A stretch of 15,143 nt of DNA from Betaproteobacteria bacterium (GCA_023258935.1 JAHFRG010000004.1:1-15143); one strand, 5' to 3'; positions 6,972 through 14,293 are shown, counted from the stretch's first letter. Numbers and translations are program-made. Notes: generated by a model from the letters alone, not told the origin.

Positions 6972-8479
6972 TCGTGCGTCGGCATGTCCAGCTTGGCTTT
7001 TTCCATTTGCTCTGGCCAGCGCCCAATGATCACCTTGGTGCGGGTGTAAAACTGGATGCCTTCGGTCCCATGCACATGCAAATCGCCGAACAGCGAATTT
7101 TTCCAGCCGCCGAAGGAGAAGAACGCCATCGGCACCGGGATAGGCACATTGATTCCGACCATGCCCACTTCGATTTCATGCTGGAAGCGCCGAGCCAGTG
7201 CGCCCGAGCGCGTAAACACCGCGGTTCCGTTGGCATGCGGATTGCGGTTGACCAATTGTATCGCTTCGTCGTAATCCCGGGTTCGCAGCACAATCAGCAC
7301 CGGGCCGAAAATTTCATCGCGGTATATCGTCATTTGCGGCGTGACATGATCAAACAGCGTGGGCCCAAGATAAAAACCGTTTTCATGGCCCGAAACCTTG
7401 AGACCGCGCCCGTCCAGCACCAGCTTCGCGCCTTCTTTCTCGCCGAGGTCAATATAATTCTTCACCCGGTCGCGGTGGGCGCGCGTCACCAGCGGACCCA
7501 TTTCCACCTCTTTAATATTTCCCGGACCGACTTTAAGCTTCGCTGCCTTGTCCCGCAGTTTCGCCACCAGGGGGTCGGCCGCCTCGCCCACTGCCACCAC
7601 TGCGGAAATCGCCATGCAGCGCTCGCCCGCCGAACCATAAGCTGCGCCGATCAAGGAATCCGCAGTAAATTCCAAATCGGCATCCTGCAGCACCACCGCG
7701 TGGTTTTTCGCGCCACCCAGCGCCTGCACCCGCTTACCGTTCTTCGCACAAGTTTCATAGATGTATTTGGCGACCGGAGTCGAACCCACAAAGGAAACCG
7801 CCTTGATTTCCGGATGCTGCAAAATCGCATCCACTGCTTCTTTGTCGCCTTGCACTACGTTGAACACGCCGTCGGGCAGCCCGGCTTCCTTGAACAGTTC
7901 CGCCATGAAGAGACTCGCCGAAGGCACTTTTTCGGACGGTTTCAGCACAAAAGTGTTGCCGCAGGCGATCGCCAGCGGGAACATCCACAGCGGTACCATC
8001 ACCGGGAAATTAAACGGCGTAATTCCCGCGCACACGCCCAGCGGCTGTCTGAGCGAATAGCAATCCACGCCGGCTCCCACGTTTTCCGCATGTTCGCCCT
8101 TCAGCAAGTGTGGAATACCACAGGCGAATTCGACGACTTCAATGCCGCGCTGCACCGAGCCGGCTGCGTCCGACAATGTCTTGCCGTGCTCCTCGCTTGC
8201 CAACCTTGCCAGTTGTTCGTGGTTTTTTTCCAAATGCTGCAAATATCGCATCATGATGCGCGCGCGCTTGAGCGGAGGAGTCTCGCTCCAAGCAGGAAAC
8301 GCCTGTTTGGCTGCGGCAACAGCGGCATCAATATCCGTGCTGTTGGCAAACGGCACGCGACGGATCACTTCGCCAGTCGCGGGATTGGTCACCTCGCCAA
8401 AGCGCGCGCTTTGGCTCGCCACTTTGCCGCCGCCGATCCACAAAGGCAGTAGAGAAAGGGTTTCAGCGGGCTTATTCAT
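6968..8479 (-). CDS. mmsA: CoA-acylating methylmalonate-semialdehyde dehydrogenase
   Basis: Oxidises methylmalonate semialdehyde to propionyl-CoA and CO2, or malonate semialdehyde to acetyl-CoA and CO2, using NAD+ and CoA. At 503 residues it has full family length. Diagnostic segments are GVCAGITPFNFPVMVPLWMFP (148-168), LKPSEKVP (179-186), the nucleotide-binding FVGSTPVAKYIY (230-241), ALGGAKNHAVV (253-263, where ordinary aldehyde dehydrogenases have the catalytic Glu that this CoA-acylating group lacks), GAGERCMA with nucleophile Cys288, and FFSFGGWKNSLFGD near the C-terminus. AAGGAG (8487-8492) lies 7 bases before the ATG (8477-8479) and overlaps the end of lutB. The unusual point is its place: it sits between lutB and lutC, with a 3-base gap on one side and an ATGA overlap on the other, so it is a full member of the lut operon. 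Confidence 0.94.
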   Translation of the reverse strand: MNKPAETLSLLPLWIGGGKVASQSARFGEVTNPATGEVIRRVPFANSTDIDAAVAAAKQAFPAWSETPPLKRARIMMRYLQHLEKNHEQLARLASEEHGKTLSDAAGSVQRGIEVVEFACGIPHLLKGEHAENVGAGVDCYSLRQPLGVCAGITPFNFPVMVPLWMFPLAIACGNTFVLKPSEKVPSASLFMAELFKEAGLPDGVFNVVQGDKEAVDAILQHPEIKAVSFVGSTPVAKYIYETCAKNGKRVQALGGAKNHAVVLQDADLEFTADSLIGAAYGSAGERCMAISAVVAVGEAADPLVAKLRDKAAKLKVGPGNIKEVEMGPLVTRAHRDRVKNYIDLGEKEGAKLVLDGRGLKVSGHENGFYLGPTLFDHVTPQMTIYRDEIFGPVLIVLRTRDYDEAIQLVNRNPHANGTAVFTRSGALARRFQHEIEVGMVGINVPIPVPMAFFSFGGWKNSLFGDLHVHGTEGIQFYTRTKVIIGRWPEQMEKAKLDMPTHE

Positions 8480-8482
8480 GGA

Positions 8483-9886
8483 TCATCTCCTTCGCTCTCG
8501 GTACAGCTCGCGGAAAGTGCGGCCTTCGGGCGCAGGCAGGTCGCGACCGTCAGTCCAGCCGTGCCCTCCCGGAAGATAATGCAGAAGTTTTCCCCCGCCT
8601 GCCATCCCTTTCAAGATGCGCGCCGCAATGCGCGAGAGCGCAGCATAAATTCCGGGATGCAGAGCAGTCCACGCCCAGATTTTCAACGCCAGCCGTTCCT
8701 GCCAGGAACGCAGGCCTTGTTCTGTCTGCTGTTCGCGCAGATTGCGCATCAAATCGGGAAGAGGGATTTTCACCGGGCACACTACCGCGCACTCGCCGCA
8801 AAATGTGGATGCATTGGGCAAATCCAGCGCGTTTTCCAGCCCAGCATAGACCGGCGTCAACACCGAGCCCATGGGCCCGGGATAGACCCAGCCGTAGGCA
8901 TGGCCGCCGATATTCTGATACACCGGGCAGTGGTTCATGCACGCGCCGCAGCGGATGCAGCGCAACATCGACTGCATCACCCCGCCCAGCAATTTGGTGC
9001 GCCCTGCATCCACCAGCACGATGTGGAAATGCTCAGGACCATCGCTATCATCCCGACTTTTTATGCCGGTGTTGATCGAAACATAATTGGTAATCGCCTG
9101 CCCCGTCGCCGAACGCGGCAACAGACGCAGCAAGGTCGCAATATCCTCCAGCGTCGGCACGACTTTCTCTATGCCGGTAATCGCCACATGCACGCGCGGC
9201 ATAGTGGTCACCAAGCGGCCGTTGCCTTCGTTGGTTACGATGAGTGTAGACCCGGTTTCGGCGATCAAAAAGTTGGCCCCGGAAATACCCATGTCAGCGG
9301 AAAGAAAATGCGGGCGCAGCACCTCGCGCGCCTCGCGGCAGAGTTCCGGAATTCCGGTCTTGCGCGGTTTCTTGTGCTTCTGTTCGAACAGATCCGAGAC
9401 TTCGTCCTTGGTCTTGTGCACCACCGGCGCGACGATGTGCGAGGGCGGTTCATGCGCAAGCTGCAGGATGTACTCGCCGAGATCGGTTTCCACCACTTCG
9501 ACACCCGCCGCTTCCAGCGCCTCATTGAGCGCACACTCCTCGCTCACCATGGATTTTGATTTAACTGCTTTGCGCACGCCATGCAGTTCGGCGATTTCAC
9601 AGACGATGCGATTCACATCTTGCGCAGTCTCCGCCCAGTGCACTACCGCGCCGCGCGCGGATGCGTTTTTCTCAAACTGCTCGAGATAAAGGTCGAGGTC
9701 GCGGATAACGCGGTCGCGTATACTGGCAGCGGCATCGCGGTACGCCTCGAAATTTTCCAGCTCGAGAATAGCCTCGGCGCGAGTGTGAACAAACTTGCCC
9801 TGCGCCTTGGCCAGCGCCTGTTGCAGTCGCGTATCGCGCAGTTTTTCGCCCGCTCGCGCCTTGAAGTGCATGGAAGTGATTTGCAC
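8483..9886 (-). CDS. lutB: Lactate utilization iron-sulfur protein LutB
   Basis: The central electron-transfer subunit of the LutABC lactate oxidation complex, 467 residues. The N-terminal two thirds are a LUD domain, with SKSMVSEECALNEALEAAGVEVVETDLGEYI (110-140), a region around 196-220 (SADMGISGANFLIAETGST) and MPRVHVAITGIEKVVPTLED (229-248). Then comes a ferredoxin-like section with two cysteine clusters: Cys310, 313, 316, 320 (CIRCGACMNHCP) and Cys363, 366, 370 (CGECAVVCP), each able to hold a 4Fe-4S cluster with partners. The C-terminal 90 residues hold helical and flexible sequence. The start is taken as GTG at 9884-9886, which shares one base with the lutA stop and has GAGGG upstream. 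An ATG five codons inside (9869-9871) is the alternative. It ends 3 bases before mmsA. Confidence 0.94.
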   Translation of the reverse strand: MQITSMHFKARAGEKLRDTRLQQALAKAQGKFVHTRAEAILELENFEAYRDAAASIRDRVIRDLDLYLEQFEKNASARGAVVHWAETAQDVNRIVCEIAELHGVRKAVKSKSMVSEECALNEALEAAGVEVVETDLGEYILQLAHEPPSHIVAPVVHKTKDEVSDLFEQKHKKPRKTGIPELCREAREVLRPHFLSADMGISGANFLIAETGSTLIVTNEGNGRLVTTMPRVHVAITGIEKVVPTLEDIATLLRLLPRSATGQAITNYVSINTGIKSRDDSDGPEHFHIVLVDAGRTKLLGGVMQSMLRCIRCGACMNHCPVYQNIGGHAYGWVYPGPMGSVLTPVYAGLENALDLPNASTFCGECAVVCPVKIPLPDLMRNLREQQTEQGLRSWQERLALKIWAWTALHPGIYAALSRIAARILKGMAGGGKLLHYLPGGHGWTDGRDLPAPEGRTFRELYRERRR

Positions 9887-10617
9887 TAGGTTCCCTCTTC
9901 CCCCGCCAATATTTCAGCCACATGCAGTACGCGCGTCTTATTATCGCCACGGCGGCGCAACCTGCCTTCAATATTCAGCATGCAACCGAGATCGCCCAGC
10001 ACCACAGCAGCGGCGCCGCTGGCTTGAATGGCGTTGCATTTGTTGTCCGCCATGCGCGTGGAAATGTCGCCAAACTTGACCGAAAAAGTTCCGCCGAAAC
10101 CGCAGCAGGTCTCACAATCTCGCATTTCTTTCAGCTGCAATCCGGGCGTTTTAGCGAGCAACTGGCGCGGCTGGTTTTTCACTCCCAGCTCGCGCAATCC
10201 TGAACAGGAATCGTGGTAAGTGATGCTGCCATGGAAGCTGCCCAGGACGTTTTGCAGTTTCGCCACATTGACCAGGAAATCAGTGAGTTCGTAAGTACGT
10301 TGTGCAAGCTCGCTGATTTTTTCAAGCTGTTGCGGCTCATCCTGGAACAATCGGGGATAATGCTCGCGTATCATGCCGGCACATGAACCCGAAGGCGCCA
10401 CCACGTAATCGCAGCCGGCGAATTCGCGCAGCACCTTGAGCGCAAGAGCTTTCGCAGGAGAGCGATCGCCTGAATTATAACCGGGCTGGCCGCAGCAGGT
10501 CTGCGCATCCGGGACTATCACTTCATAACCCGCGGCCTCCAGGAGCTGCAGCGCGGCAAAACCGATGCGTGGGCGCATCAAATCCACCAGGCAAGTTACG
10601 AAAAGCCCGACACGCAT
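9886..10617 (-). CDS. lutA: Lactate utilization protein LutA (CCG-domain iron-sulfur subunit)
   Basis: First gene of the lactate oxidation operon; LutA resembles the GlcF/GlpC type subunits that carry paired CCG domains. The 243-residue protein shows both: Cys9 with CCGQPGYNSG (41-50) and Ser-Cys at 78-79 form domain one, and HDSC (Cys138) with CCGFGGTFSVKFGD (171-184) and GDLGC near residue 210 form domain two. No signal peptide is present, so it acts in the cytoplasm or on the inner face of the membrane. The ATG at 10615-10617 lacks a good Shine-Dalgarno; an AGGAG at 10640-10644 is too far to serve it. LutB begins on the last base of the lutA stop. No lactate-responsive regulator gene is visible in the window. 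Confidence 0.93.
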   Translation of the reverse strand: MRVGLFVTCLVDLMRPRIGFAALQLLEAAGYEVIVPDAQTCCGQPGYNSGDRSPAKALALKVLREFAGCDYVVAPSGSCAGMIREHYPRLFQDEPQQLEKISELAQRTYELTDFLVNVAKLQNVLGSFHGSITYHDSCSGLRELGVKNQPRQLLAKTPGLQLKEMRDCETCCGFGGTFSVKFGDISTRMADNKCNAIQASGAAAVVLGDLGCMLNIEGRLRRRGDNKTRVLHVAEILAGEEGT

Positions 10618-10627
10618 CGCACGTCCC

Positions 10628-10657
10628 GTTAATGATGAACTCCTGAATAATCATAAC
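10628..10657. promoter_or_regulatory. Possible operator dyad upstream of lutA
   Basis: Bases 10628-10657 read gttaatgat, 13 bases, atcataac, an imperfect palindrome with a one-base offset in its outer part. It starts 11 bases upstream of the lutA ATG. Position and symmetry suit a repressor site, but I cannot match it to a named regulator and no clear -35/-10 pair is visible here. Confidence 0.25.
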
Positions 10658-10659
10658 AT

Positions 10660-10674
10660 AACGCCTGCGGCGTT
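10660..10674 (-). terminator. Short hairpin between egtD and lutA
   Basis: aacgcc (10660-10665) pairs with ggcgtt (10669-10674) around a 3-base loop, 22 bases after the egtD stop codon. On the minus strand it is followed by ATGTTATGATTATT, which is AT-rich but not a run of T. It may partly terminate egtD transcription; alternatively the lut operon could be read through from the egtD side. Confidence 0.4.
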
Positions 10675-10695
10675 CTGGCTTCGCCCAACGCAAAT

Positions 10696-11673
10696 TCAAC
10701 CACTGGCAGACAGATAGTGAACCGAGAATAGTTGCTGCGCGTCAGTCCATGCGCGCAGCGGCTCAAATCCCGCTTGCCGCGCTAATTGTTGAAACTCACT
10801 CACCGAGTATTTATAGGAATTTTCGGTATGAATCGTCTCCCCGGCACTGAAATCAAAGCGCCTGCCCTGTACCGTGACCGACTGCGCGATCAGGCTTTCC
10901 AGGTGCATTTCAATTCGGCCTTCTTTTGCATTGTAAAAAGCCCGATGGCGAAAGTTTTCCAGCCTGAAATCACCTTTGAGCTCGCGGTTAATGCGTGCCA
11001 GCAAATTCAAATTGAATTCGGCGGTGACGCCCCGGCTATCGTTGTACGCGGCGTCGAGTTGCGCCTGCGGTTTTTTCAAATCCACTCCCACCAGCATTGC
11101 GCCGCCCGGCCCGACCAACTGCAAGGCGCGTTTTAAGAACACGACTGTTTCCGCTTGTGTGAAATTACCGATGGTGGAGCCGGAAAAATATATCGCCTTG
11201 CGCTTGAGTCCGGTCACACTACATTCAGGCAGCACAATGGGCTCGGAATAATCGGCGCACACCGCGACCACCTGCATTCCGGGGAATGCTTGAGCGAGGT
11301 CCCGCGACGAAGCGCGCAGTTGCTCGCAAGCAATGTCAATGGGTATGTAGACGGGCGGCAGCAAATGCTCAAGCAGGATGCGCGTTTTGCGGCTAGCGCC
11401 GCTGCCGTATTCGACCAGCAAGCAACCGGCGCCCAGAAGTTGCGCCATTTCCGCAGCAAACCGCTGCATCATGGCTGTTTCAGTACGTGTCAAATAGTAC
11501 TCAGGAAGTTCGCAGATGGCGCCAAACAGCTCGCAGCCGCGGCCATCGTAAAAAAACTTGGCGGGAATTTGTTTCTGGGGCTTAGTCAGCCCGGCCAGAA
11601 CTTCGTTGAGAAAACTTTGTTGCGAGGAAAGAAGATTATAAAACCGGACCGGCAGATCCCCATCCGAACTCAT
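10696..11673 (-). CDS. egtD: L-histidine N(alpha)-methyltransferase EgtD (ergothioneine biosynthesis)
   Basis: Transfers three methyl groups from S-adenosylmethionine to the amino group of histidine, giving hercynine, the first committed step to ergothioneine. At 325 residues it matches the family. Landmarks are FFYDGRGCELFGAICELPEYYLTRTE (40-65), the SAM-binding VEYGSGASRKTRILL (87-101), FSGSTIGNF (163-171, Asn170), VDLKKP and AYNDSRG (209-215, Tyr210), and HTENSYKYS (282-290). The last holds Glu284 and Ser286, equivalent to the residues that give mycobacterial EgtD its histidine specificity, so substrate choice is well supported. The gene begins 8 bases after the endopeptidase gene, without a clear ribosome binding site, suggesting co-transcription. 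Its usual partner egtB, the sulfoxide synthase, is not in the window. Confidence 0.95.
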   Translation of the reverse strand: MSSDGDLPVRFYNLLSSQQSFLNEVLAGLTKPQKQIPAKFFYDGRGCELFGAICELPEYYLTRTETAMMQRFAAEMAQLLGAGCLLVEYGSGASRKTRILLEHLLPPVYIPIDIACEQLRASSRDLAQAFPGMQVVAVCADYSEPIVLPECSVTGLKRKAIYFSGSTIGNFTQAETVVFLKRALQLVGPGGAMLVGVDLKKPQAQLDAAYNDSRGVTAEFNLNLLARINRELKGDFRLENFRHRAFYNAKEGRIEMHLESLIAQSVTVQGRRFDFSAGETIHTENSYKYSVSEFQQLARQAGFEPLRAWTDAQQLFSVHYLSASG

Positions 11674-11681
11674 TTCAGGCT

Positions 11682-12671
11682 TTAACTAGCGCGCGGCTTG
11701 CGGGCGAGGCTGGTTTCAATCCATCTTTTAATGCGGTTGGCATCGGCGTTGCGGGTGTATTTGCCCCATGAATCCAGCAATACGATGATCACCGCCTGCT
11801 GTGCGATTTTTGCCTGCATCACCAGACAGCGTCCCGAATCGTGGATATAACCTGTCTTGGACAGCCCGATATCCCAGCTCTTACTTTGGATCAACTGGTT
11901 GGAATTATGGAAAGGCAAGTTGCGCGACTTGCGCTGCGCCACCGCATGCGAGTGCGCAGTGGTGTATTCGCGTATCAGCTCGTAGCCGTAGCTCGCTTTC
12001 ACCATCTTTACCAAATCCTGCGCCGTGGAGACATTGCCGCTGTTTAGGCCGGTAGAATCCACGAACCGCGTATCCATCATGCCCAAAGCCTCCGCCTTGC
12101 GGTTCATCGCAGCGACAAAAGCCGGCACTCCGCCGGGATATGCGCGCGCCAAAGCAGCGGCAGCGCGATTTTCTGAAGCCATCAAGGCGAGTTGCAGCAA
12201 TTCCTGGCGTGTCAAAATCAGGCCGACCTTGAGTTTGGAACGGGTACCGCGCAAGACATCCACGTCTTCTTTCTCGATGGTAATTTGCTCATCCAGCGGC
12301 AATTGTGAATCGAGTATTACCATAGCCGTCATGAGTTTGGTAATCGATGCAATCGGCATGGGAACGTCGGTATTCTTGGCGTAGAGTGGCAGCTCTTGCT
12401 CTTGTTTCACCACTATAGCTGCGGCGGAGCGCATGCCGCGCAGCTTAGCCGGATCGGGCTGCGGCAAGTCGGGCTGCGCTTCGGCAGCGGGCTGCGAGGC
12501 GTACTCGGGTTGTGTTGCTTCCTGTACATCATCGAGAGGCAGTAATGCCGGCTGCGCCTCAACGGGCGTCTGAACCGCCTGTTGCTCGTCTTGCAGCACG
12601 ACCTCGTCCTCGGCGGCAAACACTCCCGTTGTCAACAACAGCAAGCCGAGAATAAGAAATTTATTCTTCAT
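11682..12671 (-). CDS. pbpG: PBP7-like D-alanyl-D-alanine endopeptidase (S11 family)
   Basis: A periplasmic serine peptidase that trims D-Ala cross-links in peptidoglycan. The 329-residue protein starts with a Sec signal peptide (MKNKF, hydrophobic 5-19, likely cleavage after FAA at 18-20). Residues 21-75 are a low-complexity linker rich in Gln, Pro, Ala and Glu (QPEYASQPAAEAQPDLPQPD). The catalytic domain has the three penicillin-binding motifs: SITK (Ser109, Lys112), SEN (166-168) and KTG (272-274). Length and lack of a C-terminal membrane anchor domain fit PBP7/8 better than PBP5/6 carboxypeptidases. The ATG at 12669-12671 has only a weak upstream purine stretch. It is probably the first gene of a two-gene unit with egtD. 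Confidence 0.9.
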   Translation of the reverse strand: MKNKFLILGLLLLTTGVFAAEDEVVLQDEQQAVQTPVEAQPALLPLDDVQEATQPEYASQPAAEAQPDLPQPDPAKLRGMRSAAAIVVKQEQELPLYAKNTDVPMPIASITKLMTAMVILDSQLPLDEQITIEKEDVDVLRGTRSKLKVGLILTRQELLQLALMASENRAAAALARAYPGGVPAFVAAMNRKAEALGMMDTRFVDSTGLNSGNVSTAQDLVKMVKASYGYELIREYTTAHSHAVAQRKSRNLPFHNSNQLIQSKSWDIGLSKTGYIHDSGRCLVMQAKIAQQAVIIVLLDSWGKYTRNADANRIKRWIETSLARKPRAS

Positions 12672-12920
12672 TTGTTTTTGTATCTTAAGTTAGTGAAACG
12701 CAACGACTTTATCCTGGCTCCCAGGAAAGTCAGCGCCAATGATCGCAGGTAAAATAACAAAAATCAAGGTCTAAGTTCACAGTTATGACCTTCTATTTTA
12801 AGGGAGGTGGCGACTTCATTGATTTTGTGAACAAGATCAGGTTTGCGTCCTTGGTGGTTGCCCCTTCGAAAAAACCAGCAATTAGGCGCGCATCGCTTCC
12901 GCTTGGTACGAGCTTTTCCC
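12672..12920 (-). promoter_or_regulatory. Intergenic region upstream of the endopeptidase gene
   Basis: A 249-base gap holding the terminator described at 12869-12897 and, nearer the endopeptidase gene, its presumed promoter. The best minus-strand candidate is TTGATT, 17 bases, GATCAT at about 12733-12762 (4 of 6 matches in each box), so this is tentative. A small plus-strand frame beginning at 12785 runs into the ABC remnant and has no support. Confidence 0.3.
12869..12897 (-). terminator. Rho-independent terminator after the ABC exporter remnant
   Basis: On the minus strand AGCGAT (12892-12897) pairs with ATTGCT (12877-12882), one pair being G-T, around a 9-base loop. This is followed by GG and six T (complement of A at 12869-12874). 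It lies about 25 bases after the ABC gene stop codon, as expected for a functional gene end. Confidence 0.55.
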
Positions 12921-13139
12921 TTACTTGTCGCGCTCGGCTTCTTCTTGCTGCTGCAGCGCCAATATATGCGCGTAGACGCCTTGATTTTCCAAAAGCTCGC
13001 GATGGGTGCCGCGCTCGATGATGCGGCCGTGGTCCATCACCAAAATCTGGTCGGCATCGACGATGGTGGACAGTCGGTGGTCAATGGTAAGCGTGGGGCG
13101 GTCGGCGACGATGCGCCGAAGTTCTGCCTGAATGAAAGA
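12921..13139 (-). pseudogene. C-terminal remnant of an Atm1/MsbA-type ABC exporter
   Basis: About 72 codons of the ATP-binding domain of a type IV ABC exporter remain. The minus strand reads FIQAELRRIVADRPTLTID, then HRLSTIVDADQILVMDHGR, IIERGTHRELLENQGVYAH, ILALQQQEEAERDK and a TAA at 12921-12923. This covers the H-loop histidine (codon 13077-13079) and the tail typical of Atm1-like heavy-metal or lipid exporters. Walker A, the LSGGQ signature, Walker B and the whole membrane domain are absent. Upstream of about 13140 the frame loses resemblance, has no start codon, and meets an in-frame TAA at 13203-13205. The natural sequence at this point would be the Walker B/D-loop (DEATSALD), which I do not find in any of the three minus frames. 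The gene is therefore broken, by transfer, deletion or assembly. Confidence 0.85.
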
Positions 13140-13192
13140 CTGAGAGGACAGACCACTAACCCGATTGCGAAGCGCGCTGGCGGTGGGGAACG

Positions 13193-14293
13193 CTAACGCG
13201 CCTTAGCACCGCTGTGTCGCGCCGGACTGAGCAGTCCGGCCACCGCGTCCAGAAACCGCTGTATGTCCGCGGCGTCGACGGCGCCCATGATCGAGACGCG
13301 GAAGATGGACGCCGCCAGCTTGCCCTGGCCGGCGTAGATGACGAAGCCCCGCTGTTTGAGGCCGTCGTGCAGCGCGGCGTAGTCCAGGCCGTCAGGCAGG
13401 TGATAGGCCCGCAGGACCACGGAGCGCTCGCCTTCCCGCAAGAACGGCGCCACGCCGAGACGGACGAGGCCTTCTTCCACCGCCTCGGCAAGGCGGCGGT
13501 AACATTCGTGGCGCATGCGCCATCCGCCCTGATCCTCGAATTCGCGCAGTGCTTCGCGCAGCGCGTAGAAGATGGGCACGGCGGGCGTGAAGGCGGTGTC
13601 GCGGGCATCCTGGGCGCGGCAATGCCGTGCCAGATCCAGGTACACGCTGCGTCCGCCGCCCCCGACGGGCAGCGCGTCCCGGCGCAAAATCACGAAGCTC
13701 ACGCCCGGCGCGCCGTGCAGGCATTTGTTGGCACTGGCGACGCAGGCCGTCACGCCCCAGGCGTCGAATTCCAGCGCTTCCGCACCGAAGCTGCTCACCG
13801 CATCCACCAGTAGCGCAATGTTACGCTCCCGGCACAGGCGGCCCACCGCTGCGACATCGTTCAGCCGCCCGGTGGTGGTTTCGTGCTGCACGACGGCCAC
13901 GTGGGTAAAGCCCGGTTGCGCGTCTAGATGCCGGGCCAGCGCGTCCAGCTCCACCGGCGTGCCCCACGCCTGACGCGCTACCGCGTGGGCGATGCCGTGG
14001 CAGCAGGCGATATCCGCCAGACGCGCACCGTAGACGCCGTTCTCGATCACCAGCAGCCGTCCGTCCCGCGGCACCAGGCTCACGAGCATGGCTTCCACTG
14101 CCGCCGTGCCGGAACCGGACACCAGCACCGGCGCCCAGTTCTCCGGCGGCAGCGAATAAACTTCCAGCAGCCGGCGGCGAATCTCGTCCTGCAACTCGCC
14201 GAATTCCCGCTCCCGGTGGCACAGGTCGGGCAGCGTCAGCGCCGCGCGTACCCGTTCGGTCAGATTCACGGGCCCGGGGTTGAGAAGAATCAT
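13193..14293 (-). CDS. 2-aminoethylphosphonate-type aminotransferase (PhnW-like)
   Basis: A fold-type I, class V PLP enzyme expected to interconvert phosphonoacetaldehyde and 2-aminoethylphosphonate with alanine or another amino donor. Counting from the upstream ATG at 14308 it shows LLNPGPVNLTERV (8-20) and CHREREF (30-36), like PhnW; SGSGTAAVEAM (64-74) for the PLP phosphate; VDAVSSFGAE (168-177, Asp169 for the pyridine nitrogen); SANKCLHGAPG with Lys195 as Schiff-base lysine; and a late SIFRVSIMG whose Arg can bind the substrate acid. I prefer the ATG at 14291-14293, giving 366 residues starting MILLNPGPV, because it overlaps the decarboxylase stop as ATGA and homologues begin at this point. 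The ATG at 14306-14308 is possible. Alanine-glyoxylate aminotransferase is the main alternative; the neighbouring decarboxylase argues for the phosphonate role, in the biosynthetic direction. Confidence 0.85.
   Translation of the reverse strand: MILLNPGPVNLTERVRAALTLPDLCHREREFGELQDEIRRRLLEVYSLPPENWAPVLVSGSGTAAVEAMLVSLVPRDGRLLVIENGVYGARLADIACCHGIAHAVARQAWGTPVELDALARHLDAQPGFTHVAVVQHETTTGRLNDVAAVGRLCRERNIALLVDAVSSFGAEALEFDAWGVTACVASANKCLHGAPGVSFVILRRDALPVGGGGRSVYLDLARHCRAQDARDTAFTPAVPIFYALREALREFEDQGGWRMRHECYRRLAEAVEEGLVRLGVAPFLREGERSVVLRAYHLPDGLDYAALHDGLKQRGFVIYAGQGKLAASIFRVSIMGAVDAADIQRFLDAVAGLLSPARHSGAKAR

Noticed and set aside
7770..7790. tRNA T-arm-like string (cggagtcgaaccc)
   Set aside because: It lies within the conserved VGSTPVAKY coding region of mmsA, and no cloverleaf arms can be drawn around it.
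6974..8452. 492-codon open frame on the plus strand opposite mmsA
   Set aside because: It is antisense to a fully conserved aldehyde dehydrogenase and its translation is His/Arg-rich without any recognisable domain, the usual shadow of GC-biased codon use.
8561..9559. 332-codon open frame on the plus strand opposite lutB
   Set aside because: Antisense to well-conserved LutB, with a His/Arg/Gln-rich translation lacking any family feature.
12785..13021. Small plus-strand frame near a purine-rich AAGGGAGG
   Set aside because: The purine stretch is inside the frame rather than before its ATG, and the frame runs antisense into the ABC exporter remnant.
13140..13192. Possible insertion-sequence end or Walker B segment at the ABC/phosphonate seam
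   Set aside because: I checked the three minus frames for the DEATSALD-type motif and looked for terminal inverted repeats or target duplications and found none; the loose ATSAL-like string in one frame has the wrong spacing.
13192..13207. gctaa/ttagc hairpin at the aminotransferase stop as a terminator
   Set aside because: Only 5 base pairs with no following T-run; too weak to call.
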